This document shows positions 1-8,853 of a stretch of DNA of 64,000 bases, one piece after another. The position numbers and the translations under genes were made by a program. Origin of the DNA: Heliomicrobium gestii (GTDB taxonomy: Bacteria; Bacillota; Desulfitobacteriia; Heliobacteriales; Heliobacteriaceae); the NCBI RefSeq assembly GCF_009877435.1, contig NZ_WXEX01000006.1, positions 186,001 through 250,000 on the forward strand, read 5' to 3'. Below the pieces are notes generated by a model that worked only from the letters and a program-made list of their open reading frames with translations, was not told where the DNA came from and made no database searches. Positions within the stretch are counted from its first letter, which is position 1. The number at the start of each line of letters is the position of its first letter.

Positions 1-678
1 CTTTTGATAATACCGGTTGATCTCGACGGATGTGGCTTGACCGGTTAACTCGCTCGTCCCTTTGGCGATCTTGTTTTCTTCGCGAAGATAGGCGCTATAA
101 CTGCCGAATTTGGTTGTAACCGGAACGGGGAATTCGATTTTCGTTGAGTCGATAACAGTGGCCGTCTTCGGCGGCGAGTCGCCGGCATTGATGATATACG
201 TTGTATCCGGATCAGTTTTAAAGTTGCTGCCGACGATTTGACGCGTGTCGGGATTGCTGACATCGATGTTGTATGAGCCGATCATATTGGTGATACTGAA
301 GGGCGTATCCATATCGATGGCATTTTTGACGGTGACAAAGTCTCCCGTCCCTTTTGTGACCGTCAAGTCATACTTTTGCCCTGATGTTAATCCGGAAGGC
401 AGATCGAGTGTTACGGTGCTGCTCGTGCCGGTGATCTTCGGAAATGTGAACTGACCGCCGCCGATGTCTACAGTGGCGCCTTCCAGAGACTGATTCGCCC
501 GGATGATCATTTGCCGGGTCAACCCGTCGCCATAGCTGTAGTCGATGCTTTGAATGGCGAACGTCGCTGCTTCCGCCTTCGGCAGGAACAGCCCCGGCGC
601 AGAGAAGATCTGCATGAGAAACAGCAGGAGCGTCAATGTGGCGCCGATTCGTTTTTTGCGTCTTGTTTGTGTCAACAA
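1..678 (-). CDS. Secreted protein with signal peptide, partial (runs off left edge)
   Basis: The minus-strand frame stays open from a TTG at 676-678 to the window edge, giving 226 residues of an incomplete protein. A GGGGG purine tract about 9 bases upstream supports the TTG start; the only nearby ATG is out of frame. The N-terminus has a basic stretch (TRRKKR), a hydrophobic core and an AEA-type cleavage site near residue 38, so export by Sec is likely. The rest is rich in Thr, Ser, Gly and Val in alternating patterns typical of beta-sandwich surface domains, loosely resembling IPT/TIG or Ig-like repeats, but I cannot assign a family. It lies downstream of the flagellar rod genes, beyond a 140-base structured gap, and may be a separate unit. 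A role in the cell surface is inference only. Confidence 0.75.
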   Translation of the reverse strand, partial: MLTQTRRKKRIGATLTLLLFLMQIFSAPGLFLPKAEAATFAIQSIDYSYGDGLTRQMIIRANQSLEGATVDIGGGQFTFPKITGTSSTVTLDLPSGLTSGQKYDLTVTKGTGDFVTVKNAIDMDTPFSITNMIGSYNIDVSNPDTRQIVGSNFKTDPDTTYIINAGDSPPKTATVIDSTKIEFPVPVTTKFGSYSAYLREENKIAKGTSELTGQATSVEINRYYQK

Positions 679-708
679 GGCGACATCCCCCTCTTCTAAG
701 CCGATAGG

Positions 709-818
709 CAAACACCCTCTAGCATGTTCGGTCTAGAGGGTGTTTGGCTGTGCAAACAAGATACCCACGGCAGCTTCGCTAGAAGATACAGTGGGTACGG
801 AATGCTATCTAGCTTCTA
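709..818 (-). other. Structured intergenic leader with strong inverted repeats
   Basis: This is the gap between flgG and the secreted-protein gene. A perfect 14-base inverted repeat occupies 709-722 and 733-746 (arm CAAACACCCTCTAG) with a 10-base loop. Neither strand shows a T-run after it, so it is not a classical terminator. Read on the minus strand it ends about 15 bases before the ribosome binding site of the secreted-protein gene. A second set of arms, TACCCAC 762-768 with GTGGGTA 791-797 and TAGAAGATA 780-788 with a TATCT..TTCTA arm at 806-818, could form alternative stems. I do not recognise a known riboswitch class. Confidence 0.6.
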
Positions 819-819
819 C

Positions 820-1596
820 TTAGCGCTTCAATCCATTCGCTTGTCCCAGCATCTCATCGGCCGTCTGAATCGCCTTGGTGTTCACCTCATAGGCGCGCTG
901 GGCGGTGATCATGGACACCATCTCATCGACGACCTGCACGTTCGACGACTCCAGGTAGCGTTGGTTGATCGATCCCCGCCCGTCAGCGCCGGCGTCACCG
1001 CCGACAGCCTCGCCGGAAGCCGCCGATTGGGTCAGCAGGTTGCGGCCTTCCCGGTTCAGGCCGGCCGGGTTGGGGAAGGTGTACAGTTGGATGCGCTGGC
1101 CTGTATCGACCCGCTCGCCGTTGGCATCCTTATAGGAGATCATCCCTTCGGCGTTGATGTCCAGCTCCGTAGAACCCTCTGGCAAGGGATCAAAGCCATC
1201 GAGACGGAATCCGTCGGCATTGACCAAGTACCCCTCACTGTCCCGCTTGAAGCTCCCGTCGCGGGTGTAGAAGGGCACGGCGTCGTTGTTGGGGTTGGTG
1301 AGCCGGAAGTAGCCCTCCCCGGCGATCGCCAAGTCATAGGGGCTGTCCGTCTGGGTCATGTTGCCGCCTGTGGTGATCGTGGTGATCGAACTGGGCCGCA
1401 CACCGGCGCCCACCTGCATCCCTGTGGGAACCTGGGCGGTGGCGGTCCGGAGCGTGCTGTAGAGCAGGTCCTGGAACTCGGCCCGGCTTTTTTTGTAACC
1501 GTTCGTGTTCACGTTGGCCAGGTTGTTGGAGATCGTGTCCATATTCAACTGCTGGGCGATCATGCCTGTCGCCGACGAGTACAGCGCTCGCATCAT
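820..1596 (-). CDS. flgG: Flagellar basal-body rod protein FlgG family (FlhP-like)
   Basis: This 258-residue protein is a rod/hook-family component of the flagellar basal body, exported through the flagellar type III apparatus. Residues 5-35 carry the N-terminal rod motif, ending in NLANVNTNGYKK. The C-terminus has the partner helix with VVDEMVSMITAQRAYE near residue 225; the two ends form the coiled-coil shared by FlgE, FlgF and FlgG. Full length fits the family (about 260). An AAGGGGTG motif precedes tandem ATG codons at 1591-1596. It follows a second rod-family gene by 28 bases, probably in one operon. The position next to mbl and spoIIID matches flhO-flhP of Bacillus subtilis, so FlhP is the better orthologue name. 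Rod family membership is firm; which rod segment it forms is less sure. Confidence 0.93.
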   Translation of the reverse strand: MMRALYSSATGMIAQQLNMDTISNNLANVNTNGYKKSRAEFQDLLYSTLRTATAQVPTGMQVGAGVRPSSITTITTGGNMTQTDSPYDLAIAGEGYFRLTNPNNDAVPFYTRDGSFKRDSEGYLVNADGFRLDGFDPLPEGSTELDINAEGMISYKDANGERVDTGQRIQLYTFPNPAGLNREGRNLLTQSAASGEAVGGDAGADGRGSINQRYLESSNVQVVDEMVSMITAQRAYEVNTKAIQTADEMLGQANGLKR

Positions 1597-1624
1597 ACCG
1601 GTTCACCCCTTGTAAAAATCTATC

Positions 1625-2428
1625 CTAGGCCTTTCCCAACTCTCCGCAGGCTTTTTCCAGCGTGCTGTCCTGGGATTGAATCGCTTTTTGGTTGGCTTCA
1701 TAAGCCCGGGAGGCGGTGATCATCTGCACCATTTCCTGAACGACGTTGACGTTGGCCAATTCCAGGGCGCCCGGCTTGATTTCCCGCTCCCCGGCAGCCA
1801 GATCGCGCAGCCCGCCGCCGGCGCCCTGTTGATTCAGTCGATAGAGGCTGTCCCCCGCTTTGAGCAGCGGCGGCTCTTGCCCCGGCGCCAGTTCGTCATA
1901 GCCGACGACGCGCAGTTGGGCGACTTCGTTATCGCCGCTGAATACGCGCCCCTCGCTGTCAATCCGGATGGCGCCGCCGGATGGAACGGTGATATCGCCC
2001 GCCGTTCCCTGCACGGCATACCCTTCGGCAGTGACCAGGGCGCCATCGGCTCGCAGCGAGAACTGGCCGTCGCGGGTGTAGCGCTCCCCTTCCGGTGTGT
2101 TGACCACAAAAAAGCCCCGGCCCAGGATGGCGAGGTCTGTCGGATTTTGGGTCACCCGGACACCCGGGTTGCTCGTGTCTGTCCAGATCGCGTCGACGAC
2201 AGCGCCGGTGCCCAGCCGGCCGATGACGGGGTTTTTCTCCGCCTGGCCGGGTTCCCCAGGGCTGAGGTCATGCATGCGACGGATGAGCATCTCTGGAAAC
2301 TCCCGGAAGACGGCACGGTCTTTTTTGAAAGACACCGTGTTCACGTTGGCGAGGTTGTTGGCGATTACATCCTGATTCGTCTGTTGGACCAGCATTCCGG
2401 CAGCCGATGTGTAAAGACCGCGAATCAA
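1625..2428 (-). CDS. flgF: Flagellar basal-body rod protein (FlgF/FlhO-like)
   Basis: This is a 267-residue paralogue of the downstream FlgG-like protein. The N-terminus reads IRGLYTSAAGM and then NNLANVNTVSFKK; the C-terminal helix has VQEMVQMITASRAYEANQKA. I chose the TTG at 2426-2428 because family members begin with M-I-R-G-L-Y, and GGAGAGG lies about 11 bases upstream. The longer GTG start at 2438-2440 would sit only two bases from that Shine-Dalgarno. It is the first gene of a two-gene unit with flgG. A SigD-type promoter candidate lies at 2558-2585. In B. subtilis the equivalent pair flhO-flhP also lies beside mbl. Assignment as a rod protein is strong; proximal versus distal rod is inference. 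Confidence 0.9.
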   Translation of the reverse strand: MIRGLYTSAAGMLVQQTNQDVIANNLANVNTVSFKKDRAVFREFPEMLIRRMHDLSPGEPGQAEKNPVIGRLGTGAVVDAIWTDTSNPGVRVTQNPTDLAILGRGFFVVNTPEGERYTRDGQFSLRADGALVTAEGYAVQGTAGDITVPSGGAIRIDSEGRVFSGDNEVAQLRVVGYDELAPGQEPPLLKAGDSLYRLNQQGAGGGLRDLAAGEREIKPGALELANVNVVQEMVQMITASRAYEANQKAIQSQDSTLEKACGELGKA

Positions 2429-2557
2429 AGCGCCCTTCACCTCTCCTTTGCGACTTGACGTTCGATCCGTTGGATCGTTTTTTCGGGATTCCGAATCTAT
2501 CTCAGTGGAATCGTGAACGATGAATAGAGACTAGAAGCTTCTAAACCGTCTCTTTCA

Positions 2558-2585
2558 TTATCGAAGGGGCTCGCTGGCGACTTTA
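2558..2585 (-). promoter_or_regulatory. Candidate SigD (FliA-type) promoter for the rod gene pair
   Basis: On the minus strand TAAA (2582-2585) is followed after 16 bases by TTCGATAA (2558-2565). The flagellar sigma consensus is TAAA, a 14-16 base gap, then GCCGATAA, so the -10 matches at six of eight positions. It lies about 130 bases upstream of the flgF-like start. A hairpin AGAGAC..GTCTCT with an inner TAGAAGCTTCTA palindrome (2526-2553) lies in the transcribed leader. Confidence 0.5.
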
Positions 2586-2702
2586 GCGGCATTTTTTGGA
2601 TTACCAAGATTCCTTTTTAAACGACTGTTCTTTTCAACTGTTCTTTATCTTTTTATATGTAGACAAAAGGTGTTCACCAAAGATCAGGCAAAAGCGCCGG
2701 GG

Positions 2703-3593
2703 TTATTGTCCCCGACGCTGCAAGACTTCCTGGAGATAGGCTCGAAACTCTTCCGCGAGATCGTCTCGTTGCAAAGCGTAGTCCACCGTCGCCTTCAAGT
2801 ACCCGATCCGGTCGCCCACGTCGTAGCGGTTCCCTTCAAAGACATAGGCATAGAGCCCCTTGCCGCAATCGCTGTGGAGCGCGTGCAAGGCGTCGGTCAA
2901 CTGGATCTCGCCGCCCTTTCCAGGCGCCTGATTTTCGAGGATGCAGAAGACCTCCGGTTCGATCACATACCGTCCCATGACCGCCAGATCCGATGGGGTC
3001 TTCTCTGGCTCCGGTTTTTCCACGATGGCGTCCAGCTTCCACAGATTCGGCCCCGCCTCGGCGGCCAGCGAAACCATCCCATACCGGCGACTGTGCTCCC
3101 GGGGGATGGGCTGCACCCCGACGACGGTGCCCCGCACCTGGTGGTAGGCGTCGATCAGTTGGCCGATACAGGGCTTGTTGGAATGGATCACGTCATCGCC
3201 CAACAGCACGGCGAAGGGTTCGTGACCGATGAAAGAACGGGCGCAGTAGATGGCATGGCCGAGCCCGAGTGGTTCCTTCTGGCGCACATAGTGAATGTCG
3301 GCCAGACTGCCAATCTGTTTTACCGTATCCAGTAGCTCCCATTTTTCCCGCTCTTCCAGAAAGACCTCGAGCTCCACCGAACGGTCGAAATGATCCTCAA
3401 TCGCCCGTTTGTTGCGACCGGTCACGATCAGGATATCCTCAATCCCGGCGGCAATCGCTTCTTCGATGATGAACTGGATCGTCGGTTTGTCGATGATGGG
3501 CAGCATCTCTTTGGGCTGGGCTTTGGTAGCCGGCAGAAAGCGAGTGCCCAACCCTGCGGCCGGGATGATCGCTTTGCGAACCTTCTTGTGCAC
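2703..3593 (-). CDS. galU: UTP-glucose-1-phosphate uridylyltransferase
   Basis: GalU joins UTP and glucose-1-phosphate to give UDP-glucose and pyrophosphate, supplying glucosyl donors for cell-wall and surface polymers. The 296-residue protein has the nucleotidyltransferase signature near residues 12-31 (GLGTRFLPATKAQPKEML) and the IIDKPTIQFIIEEA and HAIYCAR segments typical of bacterial GalU. Length matches the family (about 290-300). The start is GTG at 3591-3593, supported by close agreement with the B. subtilis N-terminus; the upstream AGGA/GTGGG tract is only a moderate ribosome site. It lies between mbl and the rod genes, where B. subtilis has no galU, so this is a lineage insertion into a conserved block. 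A galE gene elsewhere in the window (52311) could use the product. Confidence 0.96.
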   Translation of the reverse strand: MHKKVRKAIIPAAGLGTRFLPATKAQPKEMLPIIDKPTIQFIIEEAIAAGIEDILIVTGRNKRAIEDHFDRSVELEVFLEEREKWELLDTVKQIGSLADIHYVRQKEPLGLGHAIYCARSFIGHEPFAVLLGDDVIHSNKPCIGQLIDAYHQVRGTVVGVQPIPREHSRRYGMVSLAAEAGPNLWKLDAIVEKPEPEKTPSDLAVMGRYVIEPEVFCILENQAPGKGGEIQLTDALHALHSDCGKGLYAYVFEGNRYDVGDRIGYLKATVDYALQRDDLAEEFRAYLQEVLQRRGQ

Positions 3594-3692
3594 GTCGTCG
3601 TTCCCACTTTCCTGCGTTAATGGTACAGATCCGTTTTGGATAGTCCTTTCGGTATCGCGGCTTTCTCTCAGTATATGTCAGTTCTTTTTGCT

Positions 3693-4721
<1,029 letters not shown>

Positions 4722-4825
4722 GCCCTGTCCTCCTAGCCTGCTTTTCCTGATTCGTTCCTATGTCATATAAAGTATACCCTGTCGAATCATTGCAGCCAAG
4801 GGGAAAAGGGCACGAAATTTCCGGG

Positions 4826-5077
4826 CTACAGCGCTTCCTGGTACTTTCGCCGGGTCGCTTCACCGCCGCGGATATGCCGCTCCGATTTGTTGTGGTCCAG
4901 GATGCTTTTGACCTCTTCAGCCAAGTCGGCATTGACAGAGGGAAGGCGCTCGGTCACGTCTTTGTGGATGGTGCTCTTGCTGACGCCAAATACTGCGGCC
5001 GTTTGTCGGACTGTGGCGGACGTATCCAAGATGTACTGGGATACCTCCAACACTCGTTTGCGAATATATTCCTGCAT
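4826..5077 (-). CDS. spoIIID: Sporulation transcription factor SpoIIID
   Basis: SpoIIID is a small DNA-binding regulator of the mother cell that activates and represses genes of the SigE regulon. The 83-residue protein has the expected size and a helix-turn-helix around residues 22-45 (TVRQTAAVFGVSKSTIHKD), followed by a basic C-terminus. A GGGAGAGGGAGGG tract precedes the ATG. It sits between spoIID, whose terminator ends at 5127, and mbl. The same spoIID region - spoIIID - mbl order occurs in B. subtilis. Its presence shows that the organism belongs to an endospore-forming lineage. Confidence 0.96.
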   Translation of the reverse strand: MQEYIRKRVLEVSQYILDTSATVRQTAAVFGVSKSTIHKDVTERLPSVNADLAEEVKSILDHNKSERHIRGGEATRRKYQEAL

Positions 5078-5109
5078 GCCCGGCCCTCCCTCTCCCCGAA
5101 AGTCAATAG

Positions 5110-5117
5110 ATTATATG
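5110..5117 (-). promoter_or_regulatory. Possible -10 element for spoIIID
   Basis: CATATAAT lies 33 bases before the spoIIID ATG. It is one base from the SigE -10 consensus CATACAnT and also contains a perfect TATAAT. No convincing -35 for either sigma factor is present, because the upstream bases are the T-run of the spoIID terminator. The sigma factor cannot be decided from sequence alone. Confidence 0.35.
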
Positions 5118-5126
5118 AGAGAGGGC

Positions 5127-5159
5127 AAAAAAAAGAACGACCAGGCGCTGCCAGTCGTT
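5127..5159 (-). terminator. Rho-independent terminator of spoIID
   Basis: Read on the minus strand, AACGACTGG and CCTGGTCGTT pair around a short GC-rich loop and are followed by eight T residues (5127-5134). It lies directly after the spoIID stop codon and separates that unit from spoIIID. Confidence 0.88.
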
Positions 5160-5162
5160 GTC

Positions 5163-6104
5163 TCAATACAGGGTCTCCAATCTCGTTCCGGGATAGTAAT
5201 GGCGGAGGATCGCATCGTACGGTTCGCCCTTCTCCGCCATCGACACCGCGCCCGCCTGGCAAAGACCCACGGCGTGACCATGGCCGCGCGTCTCGACGCG
5301 CAGGCCGCCGCCGTCCCAGTTCAGTCGAAGATCCGTTGAGGCCAACCCCAGAGCGGAGCGAAACCGGGTTCCCTCCATCTCCTCACCGGCGACACGGACA
5401 TGTTTCACTCGCCCCGTCTCGGTCCGGTCGACAACCTCCACGGCGTTGCGACGCGACTTGGCGGCCATCGCCGCCAGCGTCGTCCCCAACCGGGCGTCCA
5501 ACTCGCCCAGTGTAAACCGCGCCTCCCGGAGATCCGGCTTTTCCGGGCAGGACACGCTCTGCAGGTAGGGGATTTCGCGGCCCCAAACAGCGGCGGCCGA
5601 CTCGGTCCGCCCCCCGCAGGAGGCGTGATAGGTGGCGTCGATCACCTTATTCCCGTAGAGCGCCATCTGGCCGCGCGTCGCCGTAACCACGCTCAACAGC
5701 TGCTCCGTAAACTGCGGCGTCTTTACGGCGCCCCAGCGCTGCAGCCGCTGCTCCGGCGACAGCCATACCTGGCAATGGACGGTCGCGCAGAGGGTCTCCC
5801 CCCGCTCGACGCGCAGCCAGGCGAAGCTCCGGGCGGCGACGGCCATGGCCTTCAAGGCTTCCGGCGGGTCCTGGGGCTGCATCTCCCCGGCCAGCACCCC
5901 AACCAGGTACTCCTCCATCGGCATGGAAAGCACCTGGTCCTGTTCGGTGCGCACGGTCACCTCCGGTCCGGTCGCCGGTGAGAGACGCAGACGCACATAG
6001 GGACCATAGACAGACAGCCAGGGGATCGCCAAAACGACCGACAGGGCGCCCACCATGGTCATTGCCAGCCAAAACTTCCACCGCCAAAGCCTCAAGCGCC
6101 GCAC
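5163..6104 (-). CDS. spoIID: Stage II sporulation protein D (SpoIID, lytic transglycosylase)
   Basis: SpoIID is a membrane-anchored lytic transglycosylase that drives septal thinning and engulfment with SpoIIM and SpoIIP. I start it at GTG 6102-6104 (313 residues), not at an ATG 24 codons upstream. An AAGGAGGGAGG site precedes the GTG, and a SigE-like promoter lies inside the longer frame, so the longer form could not come from that promoter. A transmembrane segment follows a basic start (around residues 12-35). The SpoIID domain has MPMEEYLVGVLAGEM, which carries the catalytic Glu, and MAVAARSFAW. The C-terminal HGHAVGLCQAGA motif is also typical. It follows murA, as in B. subtilis. Confidence 0.95.
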   Translation of the reverse strand: MRRLRLWRWKFWLAMTMVGALSVVLAIPWLSVYGPYVRLRLSPATGPEVTVRTEQDQVLSMPMEEYLVGVLAGEMQPQDPPEALKAMAVAARSFAWLRVERGETLCATVHCQVWLSPEQRLQRWGAVKTPQFTEQLLSVVTATRGQMALYGNKVIDATYHASCGGRTESAAAVWGREIPYLQSVSCPEKPDLREARFTLGELDARLGTTLAAMAAKSRRNAVEVVDRTETGRVKHVRVAGEEMEGTRFRSALGLASTDLRLNWDGGGLRVETRGHGHAVGLCQAGAVSMAEKGEPYDAILRHYYPGTRLETLY

Positions 6105-6137
6105 CGAGCCCGCCTCCCTCCTTGCCTGTGCGCATCT

Positions 6138-6169
6138 ATGTGTATGCGCACAGGTGGAGGAAACATGAC
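6138..6169 (-). promoter_or_regulatory. Candidate SigE promoter of spoIID
   Basis: On the minus strand GTCATGTT (6162-6169) and GCATACACAT (6138-6147) are separated by 14 bases. The B. subtilis SigE consensus is roughly kmATATT, 14-15 bases, then CATACAnT: the -10 core matches fully and the -35 differs at one position. Transcription would begin near 6131, about 27 bases before the chosen GTG start of spoIID. spoIID is a classic SigE target, which fits. Confidence 0.75.
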
Positions 6170-6249
6170 GGCCCATTCAAAAATTCAAGCATGATGTCTT
6201 CGCAGCCAGTTGGTGATCCCAGACCGGTGACCCCAGGTCGCGTGGGCCT

Positions 6250-7512
6250 TCAGCAATCGACATTTGAGCGCTCGAGCCGGGCCCCCACCTGCCGCAGTTT
6301 GCCCACAATGTCGTCGTAGCCGCGGTCGATGTGATGAACACAGCCGATCTCTGTCGTATCGTCGGCAGCAAGCGCGGCCACGATCAAGGCCGCCCCGGCC
6401 CGCAGATCCGTCGCTTTGACCGGCGCTCCGTACAGTTTGGGGATGCCCTGCACGATAGCGGTGCGGCTCTCCACCTTGATCTGGGCGCCCATCCGTTTCA
6501 GTTCATCGACATGCATGAAGCGGTTCTCAAACACCGTTTCCGTCACCACGCCGGTGCCGGTCGTGACGGCCAGCAAGGCCATCATCTGGGCCTGCATGTC
6601 CGTCGGAAAACCGGGATAGGGCAGGGTTTTGATATCGACGGCGCGCAAGGGCTGATCGACGGAAACGCGCAGGCTCGTCTCCATCTCCTGCACGGTGGCG
6701 CCCATCTCCTTCAGCTTGGCGATGACCGGCTTGACATGATCGATGATGATGTTGTCCACCGTCAAATCGCCGCCGGTGGCGGCGGCGGCCACCATATAGG
6801 AGCCGGCCTCGATCCGGTCGGGGATCGGCGTGTAGGCGCCGCCTTGCAGCCGCTCGACGCCTTCGATCTTGATGACCGGCGTGCCGGCCCCTTTGATCCG
6901 CGCCCCCATCCGGTTCAGGTAGTTGGCCAGGTCCACGATTTCAGGCTCCTCGGCCGCGTTTTCAATCACCGTCTGCCCCTTGGCGAGGGAGGCGGCCATC
7001 ATCAGATTCTCCGTAGCGCCGACGGAAGGAAAGTCCAGATAAATCTGGGCGCCCTGCAACTGGCGACAGGAGGCCTCCACATGACCGTGGTCGAGGCGGA
7101 CCTTGGCGCCCATCGCCTCCAAGCCCTTTAGGTGCAGGTTGATCGGTCGCGAACCGATGGCGCAACCGCCCGGCAGCGAGATGACGGCCCGGCCGAGCCG
7201 CGCCAGCAAGGGTCCGAGCACAAGGAAGGAGGCCCGCATCATGCGCACAAACTCATAGGGCGCCTCTTCCCCGGAGAGGGAACCGGTGCGGACGACGATG
7301 TTTCCGTTTTGCCGCGCCACTTCACAGCCCATGTGCTGCAACAGGGCGCATGTGGTGTCCACATCGGCCAAGCGGGGAACATCGGCGATCGTCGATTCAC
7401 CTTCCGCCAACAGGGATGCGATCAGGATCGGCAGCACCGCATTCTTGGCGTTGCTGACTCGGATATGTCCAATCAGGGGGTTGCCCCCGCGCACAACAAT
7501 TTTTGTCTCCAT
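6250..7512 (-). CDS. murA: UDP-N-acetylglucosamine 1-carboxyvinyltransferase
   Basis: MurA transfers enolpyruvate from PEP to UDP-GlcNAc, the first committed step of peptidoglycan synthesis. The 420-residue protein has the Lys-Asn pair in SNAKNAVLP near residue 24 and the active-site loop [13 protein letters not shown] with the Cys at about residue 117 that fosfomycin alkylates. The TTG at 7513-7515 directly before the ATG is a less likely start. The order ywmB-like gene, murA, spoIID matches B. subtilis murAA. The upstream gap carries a SigH-like promoter overlapping Spo0A boxes (7599-7687), so this copy may be raised at sporulation onset. No second murA is in the window. Confidence 0.97.
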   Translation of the reverse strand: METKIVVRGGNPLIGHIRVSNAKNAVLPILIASLLAEGESTIADVPRLADVDTTCALLQHMGCEVARQNGNIVVRTGSLSGEEAPYEFVRMMRASFLVLGPLLARLGRAVISLPGGCAIGSRPINLHLKGLEAMGAKVRLDHGHVEASCRQLQGAQIYLDFPSVGATENLMMAASLAKGQTVIENAAEEPEIVDLANYLNRMGARIKGAGTPVIKIEGVERLQGGAYTPIPDRIEAGSYMVAAAATGGDLTVDNIIIDHVKPVIAKLKEMGATVQEMETSLRVSVDQPLRAVDIKTLPYPGFPTDMQAQMMALLAVTTGTGVVTETVFENRFMHVDELKRMGAQIKVESRTAIVQGIPKLYGAPVKATDLRAGAALIVAALAADDTTEIGCVHHIDRGYDDIVGKLRQVGARLERSNVDC

Positions 7513-7598
7513 CAATTCCGTCCGCCGTCTTCACCGTTCTCCGGGAACCGGCCGCCCCCCTTTTTTTGGGTAATCCACAAACCGCTGGGTATGTAGGA

Positions 7599-7687
7599 AG
7601 TCGAAAGGGATTCGACAACCCCGTTTACATTCGACAGGTCGCATCGCTTTCCTGCTTAAAATACTTTCTCCGGAACCTTTTTCGACT
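7599..7687 (-). promoter_or_regulatory. Cluster of Spo0A-box-like sites upstream of murA
   Basis: Two perfect Spo0A boxes (TGTCGAA on the minus strand) lie at 7611-7617 and 7630-7636. Two near matches flank them: AGTCGAA on the plus strand at 7599-7605, and AGTCGAA on the minus strand at 7681-7687. Four sites in 89 bases of a single intergenic gap is denser than chance. The middle box overlaps the -10 of a SigH-like promoter. Confidence 0.55.
7629..7655 (-). promoter_or_regulatory. Candidate SigH promoter of murA
   Basis: On the minus strand GCAGGAAAG (7647-7655), 11 bases, then GTCGAAT (7629-7635). The SigH consensus is RnAGGAwWW, 11-12 bases, RnnGAAT; only the last base of the -35 deviates. 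The murA start lies about 115 bases downstream. Confidence 0.6.
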
Positions 7688-7746
7688 ACACATGCATCTC
7701 TTGGATGGGCCATATCCCCAGGTCAGCGAGCCGCCCAGGGATGCCG

Positions 7747-8853
<1,107 letters not shown>

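Noticed and set aside
5078-5126. A full SigE promoter for spoIIID
   Set aside because: Only a -10-like CATATAAT is present; the place of the -35 is the terminator T-run, so it was kept only as a weak -10.
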